Part shown: positions 1 to 7,423 of the stretch, in pieces
Layout of the letters: each line of letters starts with the position of its first letter
How positions within the stretch are numbered: the stretch's first letter is position 1
Assembly (NCBI GenBank): GCA_009843735.1
Contig: VYCW01000081.1
Span: 1-33,111, forward strand
Origin: Acidimicrobiaceae bacterium
GTDB lineage: Bacteria > Actinomycetota > Acidimicrobiia > Acidimicrobiales > Aldehydirespiratoraceae
Direction of reading: 5' to 3'
DNA length: 33,111 nt
Program-made: the position numbers and the translations under genes
Notes under the pieces: model-generated
Seen by the model: only the letters and a program-made list of their open reading frames with translations
Databases searched by the model: none
What the model was told of the DNA's origin: nothing

Positions 1-1477
1 GCAGTCGCCCGCCGAGGTACTTCTGGATCAGCTTCTGGCACCAGCCGGCCAGCTCTGCCCAGGTGCGCGGCGCCGGGCGGGGGTCGAGGTCGGCGTGGAG
101 TTCTTCGACGAAGCTCAGCAGTTCGCGGGAGCGCTCGGCGCTGCGCCGATGCCTGTCGCCGCGCCATGCCTGCTCCTCGTCGGCGGCGTGGTGGTCGGCC
201 TCGGCGGTGCAGTCCTCGGCGTACCGGGTGAGCCTGCGTCTCCAGCTGTCGATCCCGGACTCCACCCGGGCAGCTCGGGCCTCGCGCTCCCATGCCGCGC
301 TCGGCACGCCCTGCCATCGGTGTCGGGCCTGCTGCTCGTGGCTGCCGGCCTCGCCGTCGGGTCCGCCGGCGTCCGGGTCGCGCCGCCTGACGCTCACCGG
401 GGCGCCGGCCAGCCAAGCCATCACGACCCGCCGGGAGAACCCGCGCTCTGGTAAGGCCAGCATCTCGAGCAGCGACCGTCCCAGCAGCGACGTCTCCACC
501 GTTCGGGAGGTGGCGCCGCAGCGGGGGATGCCGGCCGCGTCGAGTGCGTCGCTGATCAGGCGCACGTAGGGGCTTTCGATGCCGTAGACGACGGCGCATC
601 GCCCCAGAGGGGTGCCGGCTTGGGCTGCCTCGACCACAGCCCGCACGGCATGGCGCACCTCGTCGTCGGCGTCGGAGACGCTGAGGGCCTCCACCGTGGC
701 CCGAGCTTTGTCGCGCCCGCCTCGCGGCGCCGGGGCGTCCAGCTCGGCGCCGAGCCGGCGAATTGAGGCGACCACCGCGGCGTCGGCGTCCTCGGCGCCG
801 GTCGCGCCCGCGACGATCGTCGTGTCCGTCGCCTCGGCGACCGCTCGCAGCAAGCCTGCCTGGCTGCCCGTGATCCTCTGCGGCAGGAACACGATCATCG
901 GACCGAGCTGGCGCGCCACGGCGGAGGGATCGGCCCGCACCGCCGCCACCGCAGCCCGCGACAGCTGCTGCTCGTTGCTGAAGCGCGCTTCGAGATCGGC
1001 CGCGACCTGTTGGTGGATCCTCACCACGTCGGCAGCCCGCGGCGACTGCGCCGCCAGCGCCCGGAGCTGCCCGCCCTCGAGTTCGGACAGCTCGCGGTGG
1101 GCTCGGGTTAGGGCCCGCTCGGTGGCCGGATGGGTCTCGACGCCCCGGAAATGGCCGGGATCGCGCCGCAGCACGGTGCGGACCGCGGCGGCGATGACCG
1201 TCATGGTCACGCCCCGGCGCCCCTGGGCGGCCATCCCGGCCCCTCCGAGACGCTCGGCGAGGTCGTAGGCGGTGTGGAAGGCGACCGCGGCAACCCCCCG
1301 GGTGCCGTTGTGCTCGCGTCGGCCCAGCGCCCGCCGGGCCGCCAGGCCCACGTAATGGTTGGGCACGACGACGGTGACCGGGACCAGCGGGTCGCCGCCC
1401 TTGGCGTGCGCCACAGCCTGGGCCAGCGCCTCATGGGCAGCGGGGCCGTAAGCCGTTGTAACGCAGTCGATCGTCAC
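1..1477 (-). CDS. AddB/RecB-like PD-(D/E)XK nuclease family protein, N-terminal part (runs off left edge)
   Basis: An open frame of about 492 codons reads from a GTG at 1477 to the left edge without a stop, so the C-terminus is outside the window. The first residues resemble the actinobacterial family annotated as PD-(D/E)XK nuclease or RecB-family exonuclease: an Ala/Val-rich start with TVVVPNHYVGLAARRALG, then a region like the inactive helicase half of AddB. Such proteins are thought to help process double-strand breaks, and the catalytic nuclease domain is C-terminal, so it cannot be checked here. The start was chosen because the reading continues into the family motif within 40 residues; no strong ribosome binding site is visible. 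It is divergent from the oxygenase operon across about 130 bases. The family assignment is from memory of the N-terminal pattern; the exact function is uncertain. Confidence 0.8.
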   Translation of the reverse strand, partial: MTIDCVTTAYGPAAHEALAQAVAHAKGGDPLVPVTVVVPNHYVGLAARRALGRREHNGTRGVAAVAFHTAYDLAERLGGAGMAAQGRRGVTMTVIAAAVRTVLRRDPGHFRGVETHPATERALTRAHRELSELEGGQLRALAAQSPRAADVVRIHQQVAADLEARFSNEQQLSRAAVAAVRADPSAVARQLGPMIVFLPQRITGSQAGLLRAVAEATDTTIVAGATGAEDADAAVVASIRRLGAELDAPAPRGGRDKARATVEALSVSDADDEVRHAVRAVVEAAQAGTPLGRCAVVYGIESPYVRLISDALDAAGIPRCGATSRTVETSLLGRSLLEMLALPERGFSRRVVMAWLAGAPVSVRRRDPDAGGPDGEAGSHEQQARHRWQGVPSAAWEREARAARVESGIDSWRRRLTRYAEDCTAEADHHAADEEQAWRGDRHRRSAERSRELLSFVEELHADLDPRPAPRTWAELAGWCQKLIQKYLGGRL

Positions 1478-1609
1478 GGGTGCGCACCCTACGGCAGCGG
1501 TACGACACCGGCCGGGGACGGTGTCGCGAGCGACGGCCCCGAAGCGGTGCCGTCCATGGCGCTGGCATAGGCTTGGCCCTGAGCCGGCGGTTGAAGGGGG
1601 CGGCAAGGC

Positions 1610-2611
1610 ATGGCGGTCGCAGCGGGAGTGGTGTCGCGGGTGCCGTTGGTGGACCTGTCGGGGGCGTTCGAGCCGGGGCCGCGCCGCGACGAGGCCACCG
1701 ATGTGATCAGGCGGGCCTGCGAGGACGTGGGCTTCCTGGTCATCACCGGGCACGGCGTGTCCGAGGAGGCAGTGACCCGGATCGACACCGCCGCCCGACG
1801 GTTCTTCGCCCTGCCGCTGGCCGACAAGATGGAACTCGTCTGTGACTTCGGCAACCGCAGGGGCTACAAGCCCCTTCAGAGTTCGACGCTGGCGCTCTCC
1901 CGAGACCAGGAGACGCCGCCGGACCTCGCCGAGCTCTACCTTGTCAACCGCTTCGACGACCGTGACGCGGCCCGCCGAGCCGGGCTGCGCGAGGGGCGCG
2001 AGGAGTTCTTCGCCCCCAACGTCTGGCCCGACCCGGACATGGTGCCCGGCTTCCGAGAGTCGTTCCTGGCCTACTACGCGGTCATGGAGGACCTCGCCGC
2101 CAAACTGATGCGGTTGATGGCGCTGGCGTTGGACCTGGACGAGCACTGGTTCGACGACAAGATCGCTGACCACGTGACCGGCCTGGCCGCCCTCCGGTAC
2201 CCGGCGCTGGAGACGGCGCCCTTGCCGGGGCAGTTCCGCCGGGGGCCGCACTCGGACTGGGGCAGCCTCACGATCCTTTACGGCGACGGCGTGCCCGGCC
2301 TGCAGATCCTGTCGCCCGAGGGCGAATGGGAGGACGTGCCCGCGGTTGCCGGTTCCTTTGTCATCAACCTCGGTGATCTCATGGCGGCCTGGACCAACGA
2401 CCGCTGGGTGTCCACCCTCCACCGGGTGGTGGCCGCCGACGGCGCCTGGGGCGAGCGCATCTCGGTGGCGTTCTTCCACCAGCCCACCTACGACGCGGTC
2501 ATCGAGTGCATCCCCACCTGCACCTCGCCCGACGACCCGCCCCGCTACGAGCCCATCACCTCGGGTGAGTGGCTGGACGCGATGATCCGCAAGACCACCA
2601 CCTACAGCTGA
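1610..2611 (+). CDS. Isopenicillin N synthase-like 2-oxoglutarate/Fe(II) oxygenase, copy 1
   Basis: 333 residues, typical for the family. The N-terminal half matches the non-haem dioxygenase N-domain (VPLVDLSGAF, then GFLVITGHGV near 41-50). The C-terminal jelly roll has the iron ligands H214 and D216 in HSDWGSLTIL and H271 in STLHRVV, and the co-substrate-binding RxS (R283, S285). It should oxidise a small organic molecule with O2, usually with 2-oxoglutarate; the substrate cannot be read from the sequence. It is the first gene of a unit with a paralogue and an ABC importer. The ATG at 1610 has a GAAGGGGG about 12 bases upstream; a GTG at 1631 would match the paralogue's start exactly but has no well-spaced ribosome binding site. 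Confidence 0.9.
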   Translation: MAVAAGVVSRVPLVDLSGAFEPGPRRDEATDVIRRACEDVGFLVITGHGVSEEAVTRIDTAARRFFALPLADKMELVCDFGNRRGYKPLQSSTLALSRDQETPPDLAELYLVNRFDDRDAARRAGLREGREEFFAPNVWPDPDMVPGFRESFLAYYAVMEDLAAKLMRLMALALDLDEHWFDDKIADHVTGLAALRYPALETAPLPGQFRRGPHSDWGSLTILYGDGVPGLQILSPEGEWEDVPAVAGSFVINLGDLMAAWTNDRWVSTLHRVVAADGAWGERISVAFFHQPTYDAVIECIPTCTSPDDPPRYEPITSGEWLDAMIRKTTTYS

Positions 2612-2620
2612 GGAGTCGTT

Positions 2621-3595
2621 GTGTCACGGGTGCCGCTGGTGGACCTTTCGGGGTCGTTCGAGCCGGGATCCCGCCGCGACGAGGCCGTCGACGCGATCGG
2701 CCGGGCGTGCGAGGACGTGGGCTTCCTGGTGATCACCGGCCACGACGTCGATTCCGAAGTGGTGCAGGGGATCGACGACGCGTCGCGACAGTTCTTCTCC
2801 CTGCCCCACGAGGAGAAGCTGGCCTATGTGGGCACCACCGGCGTGTACCGGGGCTTCACCCCTTCTCAGGGTTCGGCCCTGGCGCTGTCGCGCGACGACG
2901 AGTCGCTGCCCGACCTGTGCGAGCTCTACACCGTCAACCGGTTCGACGACCCGGAGGTCGCCCGGCGGGCCGGTCTGCGCGAGGGGCGGGAGGGGTTCTT
3001 CGCTCCCAACATCTGGCCCGATCCCGCTCGGGTCCCGGGCTTCAAGGAGGCCTTCGAGGCCTACTACGAGGTGATGGAGGGCCTGGCCGTCAAGCTCATG
3101 CGGCTGATGGCGCTGGCGCTGGACCTCGACGAGCACTGGTTCGACGGCAAGGTCGCCGACCACATCACCAACCTGACCGTCAACCACTATCCGGCCCTCG
3201 ACGCCCCGGCCGCGCCGGGCCAGTTCCGGCGGGGCGCCCACTCGGACTGGGGCAGCCTCACGATCCTGTACCACGACGGCGGGCCCGGTCTGCAGATCAA
3301 GTCGCCCGAGGGGGACTGGGAGGACGTGCCGGTGGTGTCCGGCTCCTTTGTGGTCAATCTGGGGGACCTGATGGCGGCGTGGACCAACGACCGCTGGGTG
3401 TCGACCCTTCACCGGGTGGTAACCCCCACCGGCGACCTGGGCGACCGGATCTCGATCGCTTTCTTCCACCAGCCCACCTACGACGCCCGCATCGAGTGCA
3501 TCCCCACCTGCACGTCCCCTGACGATCCGCCCCGTTACGAGCCGACCACCTCGGGCGGGTGGATCCTCTCCATGATCGAGAGGACCCTCTACTGA
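2621..3595 (+). CDS. Isopenicillin N synthase-like 2-oxoglutarate/Fe(II) oxygenase, copy 2
   Basis: 324 residues and a tandem paralogue of the preceding gene, with long identical stretches of protein and DNA. The iron triad is H207, D209 and H264, and the RxS pair is R276/S278, so both copies look catalytically intact. The GTG start at 2621 follows AGGAG at 2611-2615, which overlaps the stop codon of copy 1; the nine-base gap implies translation from one message. Differences cluster at residues 64-83 (LAYVGTTGVYRGFT against LVCDFGNRRGYKPL in copy 1), a region that commonly shapes the substrate pocket in this fold, so the two may act on different substrates or on successive steps. The substrate is unknown; the neighbouring importer suggests that it is taken up from outside. 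Confidence 0.9.
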   Translation: MSRVPLVDLSGSFEPGSRRDEAVDAIGRACEDVGFLVITGHDVDSEVVQGIDDASRQFFSLPHEEKLAYVGTTGVYRGFTPSQGSALALSRDDESLPDLCELYTVNRFDDPEVARRAGLREGREGFFAPNIWPDPARVPGFKEAFEAYYEVMEGLAVKLMRLMALALDLDEHWFDGKVADHITNLTVNHYPALDAPAAPGQFRRGAHSDWGSLTILYHDGGPGLQIKSPEGDWEDVPVVSGSFVVNLGDLMAAWTNDRWVSTLHRVVTPTGDLGDRISIAFFHQPTYDARIECIPTCTSPDDPPRYEPTTSGGWILSMIERTLY

Positions 3596-3646
3596 GACGT
3601 GCAAGCCGTTCGCCCCGAGCTGACAGCAGGGAGGAGTTGCTCGCCT

Positions 3647-4408
3647 GTGGGTGATGTCGCTCCTGCCCTGAAGTTCGAGAGGATCTCCAAGACGTTCCCC
3701 GACGGCACGGAAGCCCTCGACGGGATCAGCTTCAGCGTCTCGATGGGCGAGTTCGTCACCATCGTGGGCCCGTCGGGCTGCGGCAAGTCCACCCTGCTGA
3801 GGATCGCTTCGGGCCTCTTGGAACCTACCTCGGGACGGGTGGAGGCCGATCGTGAGCGCATCGGTTACGTCTTCCAGGACGCGACGCTGCTCGATTGGCG
3901 GAACGTCCAGAACAACGTCGAGTTGCTCCCCCAGCTTCACGGTTTCCCGAAGGCCGAGAGGAAACGGCTGGCCAGCGAGGCAATCGAGCTCGTCGGGCTG
4001 CAAGGATTCGAGCGCCACTACCCCAAGTCTCTGTCGGGGGGCATGAAGATGCGGGTGTCGCTGGCGCGTACTCTGACTCTTGCTCCGCCGCTGTTCCTGT
4101 TCGATGAGCCATTCGCGGCGGTGGACGAGATCACTCGTCAGAGACTCAACGAGGAGACGCAGGCGCTCTTTCAGCGCGAGGGATTCGCGGGCCTGTTCAT
4201 CACCCACTCGATCAGCGAGGCCGTGTTCATGTCCACCCGGGTGATGGTCATGTCAGCCCGGCCCGGACGGATCCTGTCCGAGCATGACGTCCCGTTCAGC
4301 TACCCGCGCCAGGCGGACCTGAGGTTCGACTCGAAGTTCGGGGAACTCTGCGGCGAGGTGTCGGCCGCCCTCGAGGGCGCCCATGGATCGGAGGACGGCC
4401 ATGAGTGA
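3647..4408 (+). CDS. ABC transporter ATP-binding protein, nitrate/sulfonate/taurine type
   Basis: 253 residues from the GTG at 3647, chosen because GGGAGGAG at 3629-3636 sits ten bases upstream; an in-frame GTG at 3599 would add 16 residues unlike the family. All ABC motifs are present: Walker A GPSGCGKST (41-49), Q-loop Q77 in YVFQDATLLDW, signature LSGGMKMR (129-136), Walker B LFLFDEP (149-155) and H-loop H187. The sequence resembles SsuB, TauB and NrtD, the ATPases that energise import of sulfonates, taurine, nitrate and related small anions or heterocycles. Its stop overlaps the permease start by eight bases, so the two are probably translationally coupled. The transported compound cannot be deduced. 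Confidence 0.93.
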   Translation: MGDVAPALKFERISKTFPDGTEALDGISFSVSMGEFVTIVGPSGCGKSTLLRIASGLLEPTSGRVEADRERIGYVFQDATLLDWRNVQNNVELLPQLHGFPKAERKRLASEAIELVGLQGFERHYPKSLSGGMKMRVSLARTLTLAPPLFLFDEPFAAVDEITRQRLNEETQALFQREGFAGLFITHSISEAVFMSTRVMVMSARPGRILSEHDVPFSYPRQADLRFDSKFGELCGEVSAALEGAHGSEDGHE

Positions 4409-5279
4409 GCACGAGCCCGGGAGCGAGCCGGTCCACGGTCAGGTCGAGACCGACGACGAGGAAGACAAGGCCGGCAAGGGTGCGGCACTGTGGACATACA
4501 TCGCGCCGCTCATCACGTTCGTGCTCATCATCGGCATCTGGTACCTCATCTCCTACGGGCGGATGGATGCGGTCAGACGCCGTACCGCACTGCCGGCGCC
4601 GCACACCGTCTTCGAGGACGGCCTGCTCGTGTGGGAGGACCGAAAAGGACTGAAGCCGATCCTCGAGGCGCTGCTGGTCACGAGCCGCGTCGCGCTCATC
4701 GGGCTGGGGATATCGATCGCGATCGGGGTCCTGCTGGCCGTCGTGATGAACACGGCCAAGTGGGCCGAGCGGTCGATATTCCCGTACGCGGTGATCATCC
4801 AGGTGACCCCGATCCTCGCTCTGGTGCCGTTGATCCGGAACTGGTACGGCTTCGGCATCAGCGCCCGGGTGGTGGTGTGTGTCCTGATCGCGATCTTCCC
4901 GGTCATCACCAACACGCTGTTCGGGCTGCAATCGGCCAAGGAGGGCCATCACGACCTGTTCACGCTCCATCACGCCAATTGGCTCACCCGCCTGTGGCGT
5001 CTGGAAATGCCCGGGGCCATGCCCGCCTTCTTGACCGGCATGAGAATCGCGGCGGGCGGCTGCGTGATCGGGGCCGTGGTTGGCGACTTCTTCTTCCGTC
5101 AGGGTGAGATCGGGCTGGGCCGGCTGATCGACAACTACCAGAAGGACACCAGGATCCCGGAGTTGTTCACCGCGACGATCGTTGCGTGTCTCTTCGGGAT
5201 CGCGATCTTCCTCATTGTGGGGTGGATCTCGAATCGCACGCTCAAGCACTGGCATGAATCTGCACGGAACTACACGTGA
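4401..5279 (+). CDS. ABC transporter permease, nitrate/sulfonate/taurine type
   Basis: 292 residues from the ATG at 4401, which has GGAGG about seven bases upstream; an in-frame ATG at 4383 lacks this. A charged cytoplasmic head (residues 1-28, rich in E, D and K) precedes about six hydrophobic segments. The coupling (EAA-like) loop is recognisable around LHHANWLTRLWRLEMPGAMP, followed by the usual Gly and Arg of binding-protein-dependent permeases. It forms the membrane channel for the ATPase upstream and the binding protein downstream, probably as a homodimer. Family relatives are SsuC, TauC and ThiX. Confidence 0.92.
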   Translation: MSEHEPGSEPVHGQVETDDEEDKAGKGAALWTYIAPLITFVLIIGIWYLISYGRMDAVRRRTALPAPHTVFEDGLLVWEDRKGLKPILEALLVTSRVALIGLGISIAIGVLLAVVMNTAKWAERSIFPYAVIIQVTPILALVPLIRNWYGFGISARVVVCVLIAIFPVITNTLFGLQSAKEGHHDLFTLHHANWLTRLWRLEMPGAMPAFLTGMRIAAGGCVIGAVVGDFFFRQGEIGLGRLIDNYQKDTRIPELFTATIVACLFGIAIFLIVGWISNRTLKHWHESARNYT

Positions 5280-5294
5280 GCTGCCCCGGCAGCT
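5279..5294 (+). other. Short inverted repeat between permease and binding-protein genes
   Basis: AGCTGCC and GGCAGCT are perfect complements separated by two bases, starting at the permease stop codon. A hairpin here could stop or stabilise transcript ends, so that the binding protein, usually needed in excess, is expressed differently from the membrane parts. No U-tract follows, so it is not a typical terminator. Confidence 0.3.
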
Positions 5295-5327
5295 GCGGCA
5301 TTTCACCTAAACAAAGGGGGACAACCA

Positions 5328-6464
5328 ATGGCACCTAGACACATCGCAAGGTACGTCGCCGTGCTCCTAGCGGTCGGCCTCGTGGCTGCGGCTTGCAGCG
5401 GCGGCGACGACGACGAATCGGCCAGTTCGACGGTCTGCCCGACGAACCTGGTGATCCAGACGGACTGGTGGCCTGAGATTGAGCACATCGGCACGTACCA
5501 GCTGATCGGTCCGAATGGCACGTCCGACCCGGAGACGTTCCGCTACAGCGGTCCAATCCAGGAGCAGTACAAGGTCGGCGGCATCGAGACGGTCGAGATC
5601 CGAGCCGGTGGAGACGCCATATCGTTCAGCCCGGTCACCTCAGTGATGTATGAGGACAGCGACATCACGCTCGGCTATGTCAACACGTCGGACGCGGCCA
5701 AGGACGCCGGGACCAACGCCGTCATCGGTGTGGCCAAGACGCTCGACATCAACCCGCAGATGGTGATGTGGAACCCGGCGCTCTACGACATCTCCGAGCC
5801 GGCCGACATGGCCCCGACCGGGGCCCGGTTCCTGTACTTCGACGGCTCGACCTATGTCGACTTCATCGTGAGTTCGGGGTTCATGACCGAGGACCAGCTC
5901 GACCCGTCGTACGCGGGCGCGCCCGACCAGTTCATCGAGAGCAACGGCGGCATCATCCAGCAGGGCTTCGCCACCAACGAGATCTACAAGTACGAGAACG
6001 AGATCGAGTGGAACAATGGCGCCCCGGCCGATGTGTCGTTCTTCCTCATCCACGATCTGGGCTTCGAGGACTATCCGGCCATGTACAGCGTCCGCGCCGA
6101 CCGGCTCGAGGAGCTCTCGCCTTGTCTCGAACTGCTGGTGCCCATGCTGGCCCAGGCCTGGGTCGACTTCTTCGAGAACCCCGGCCCCATCGCCGACGCG
6201 CTCATCTCGCTGAACGCCGAGTACAACACCTACTGGGAGCTGTCGACCGGCATCAACGACAAGGCTCTGGAGATGTTCGCCGACGGCATCATGGCTAACA
6301 GCCCCGACGGGACGTACTGCTCGATGGACGAGGGCCGCGTCAACGGGCTGATCGAGATCCTCAAGCCGACCTTCGACAACCGGGGCATCGAGTATCCCGA
6401 CGACCTGTCGGCGGCCACCGTAGTGGACAACTCCTTCTGCGCGGGCGCTCCCGGTCTCAGCTGA
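5328..6464 (+). CDS. ABC transporter substrate-binding lipoprotein (NMT1/SsuA-like)
   Basis: 378 residues with a good ribosome binding site (AAAGGGGGA about eight bases before the ATG). The N-terminus is a lipoprotein signal: basic residues, a hydrophobic stretch and the lipobox LVAAAC with C23 as the lipidated cysteine, followed by an acidic Gly/Asp linker. The mature part begins with LVIQTDWWPEIEHIG and has the two-lobe layout of NMT1/SsuA-type periplasmic binding proteins, with GGDAISFSPVTSVMYEDSDI resembling the first-lobe binding strand. It would capture the substrate outside the cell and deliver it to the permease. Tryptophans and acidic residues near the pocket suggest a cationic or aromatic ligand rather than a simple anion, but this is speculation. 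Confidence 0.88.
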   Translation: MAPRHIARYVAVLLAVGLVAAACSGGDDDESASSTVCPTNLVIQTDWWPEIEHIGTYQLIGPNGTSDPETFRYSGPIQEQYKVGGIETVEIRAGGDAISFSPVTSVMYEDSDITLGYVNTSDAAKDAGTNAVIGVAKTLDINPQMVMWNPALYDISEPADMAPTGARFLYFDGSTYVDFIVSSGFMTEDQLDPSYAGAPDQFIESNGGIIQQGFATNEIYKYENEIEWNNGAPADVSFFLIHDLGFEDYPAMYSVRADRLEELSPCLELLVPMLAQAWVDFFENPGPIADALISLNAEYNTYWELSTGINDKALEMFADGIMANSPDGTYCSMDEGRVNGLIEILKPTFDNRGIEYPDDLSAATVVDNSFCAGAPGLS

Positions 6465-6484
6465 TCCTGTTTAGGCCTTGACAT

Positions 6485-6529
6485 CGCCGCAGGCGGGGCG
6501 TCGCTCGTTCGGCGTCCCGCCTGCCGGCG
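6485..6529. terminator. Strong hairpin between convergent genes, likely bidirectional terminator
   Basis: Bases 6489-6500 pair with 6513-6524 over twelve positions with a single G-U wobble, and four more pairs (6485-6488 with 6526-6529) form after a one-base bulge. The loop is about twelve bases. It lies in the 69-base gap between the binding-protein stop and the convergent VOC gene stop. There is no U-tract, common for high-G+C actinobacterial terminators. Confidence 0.6.
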
Positions 6530-6533
6530 CGAC

Positions 6534-6890
6534 TCAACTCGTGTACGCGCACAGGTCGAACAGGTTCCCGTCAGGGTCGGCGAGGTTGGCGATGCTGCCG
6601 TAGGGCTCGGTGCGGGGCGGTTGGCATTCGGACGCTCCGAGGGCGAGCAGCCGGGCCAACTCAGCATCGAACTCGTCAGGGTGGCAGGCGAGGTCCAGGT
6701 GCACGCTCCCGGGGACATGGGCTCCCCGCTGGAGCCCGATCCGGCGCTGACCGTCGGGGCTGGCCAGCACGATCCAGCGGTCGCCGTCTTCGCGCTGCAC
6801 TTCGACAAGCCCGAGAGCTGCGCTCCAGAAGTCTGCGAGATCGTCGGTGTTGGGCGAGTCGATCGTTACTAGGTCGAACGCCGCAGTCAT
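6534..6890 (-). CDS. VOC-family (glyoxalase/bleomycin resistance-like) protein
   Basis: 118 residues, the length of a single vicinal-oxygen-chelate domain with its two beta-alpha-beta-beta-beta modules. Typical features are the opening FDLVTIDSPNTDDLADFWSA, SVHLDLAC in the second module, and the closing ADPDGNLFDLCAY that precedes the last strand. This subfamily is annotated as glyoxalase-like; members range from metal-dependent lyases to drug-binding proteins, and the substrate cannot be assigned. Candidate metal ligands are H65 region and the final acidic residues. It is the last gene of a minus-strand group with the PPOX gene 46 bases upstream. Confidence 0.85.
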   Translation of the reverse strand: MTAAFDLVTIDSPNTDDLADFWSAALGLVEVQREDGDRWIVLASPDGQRRIGLQRGAHVPGSVHLDLACHPDEFDAELARLLALGASECQPPRTEPYGSIANLADPDGNLFDLCAYTS

Positions 6891-6936
6891 GGCGGCAGTG
6901 TAAGCGGCCGAGATTCCCCGGTAAGAGTGCCCGGGC

Positions 6937-7368
6937 TCAGTCCCAGTCGGCTATGCCTCCGAAGCCCGCGATGCTGGTGGGCCGCAAGCGGACCACGCAC
7001 TCGCCGGGCACGCCGTTGCGGGCTCCGAAGGCCTCGGCCTGGTCGGCGCCCATGTAGCGGCCGCCGACGATGGTGGCCACCCGCCGCACCTCGTCGAGGT
7101 CCTCGGTCATGTCGACGGTGCCGTCGACCTTCACGAACGAGTAGGGCGGCTCCTCGACGTCGACCACCAGCGAGATGCTGGGGTTGCGCTGCATGGCCCG
7201 GGCCTTGCCGGTCCCGGCGGCGGTGTTGAACAGGATCTCGCCGTCCTCGACGATGAACCAGATCGGCGCAACATGGGGCCGCCCGTCGGAGGCGACCCAG
7301 GCCACCTTGCCCGTGCGGGTGCCGGTGCTGAGGAACTCCAGCGCCTCGGTGGCGGTCATCGTTCGCAT
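6937..7368 (-). CDS. PPOX-class flavin/F420-dependent oxidoreductase
   Basis: 143 residues with the split-barrel flavoprotein pattern of the pyridoxamine 5'-phosphate oxidase superfamily: GKVAWVASDGRPHVAPIWF early, then ILFNTAAGTGKARAMQRNPS, the phosphate-binding region, and VDGTVDMTED. Actinobacterial members of this type commonly bind F420 or FMN and reduce small molecules; the cofactor and substrate cannot be told here. The ATG at 7368 is used; a second ATG three codons later is equally possible. It lies downstream of the Nudix-DUF1445 fusion on the same strand with a 55-base gap. Confidence 0.88.
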   Translation of the reverse strand: MRTMTATEALEFLSTGTRTGKVAWVASDGRPHVAPIWFIVEDGEILFNTAAGTGKARAMQRNPSISLVVDVEEPPYSFVKVDGTVDMTEDLDEVRRVATIVGGRYMGADQAEAFGARNGVPGECVVRLRPTSIAGFGGIADWD

Positions 7369-7423
7369 GGGCGCCCTCTGCTCTTCCGAATTTCCGGCGA
7401 ATGAGGGGAACAGTTCCCCATTT

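Noticed and set aside
2624-4207. Long open frame on the minus strand (527 codons) opposite the second oxygenase and the ABC ATPase gene.
   Set aside because: It lies opposite two genes with intact family motifs; such antisense frames are usual in G+C-rich DNA and its protein shows no recognisable motif.
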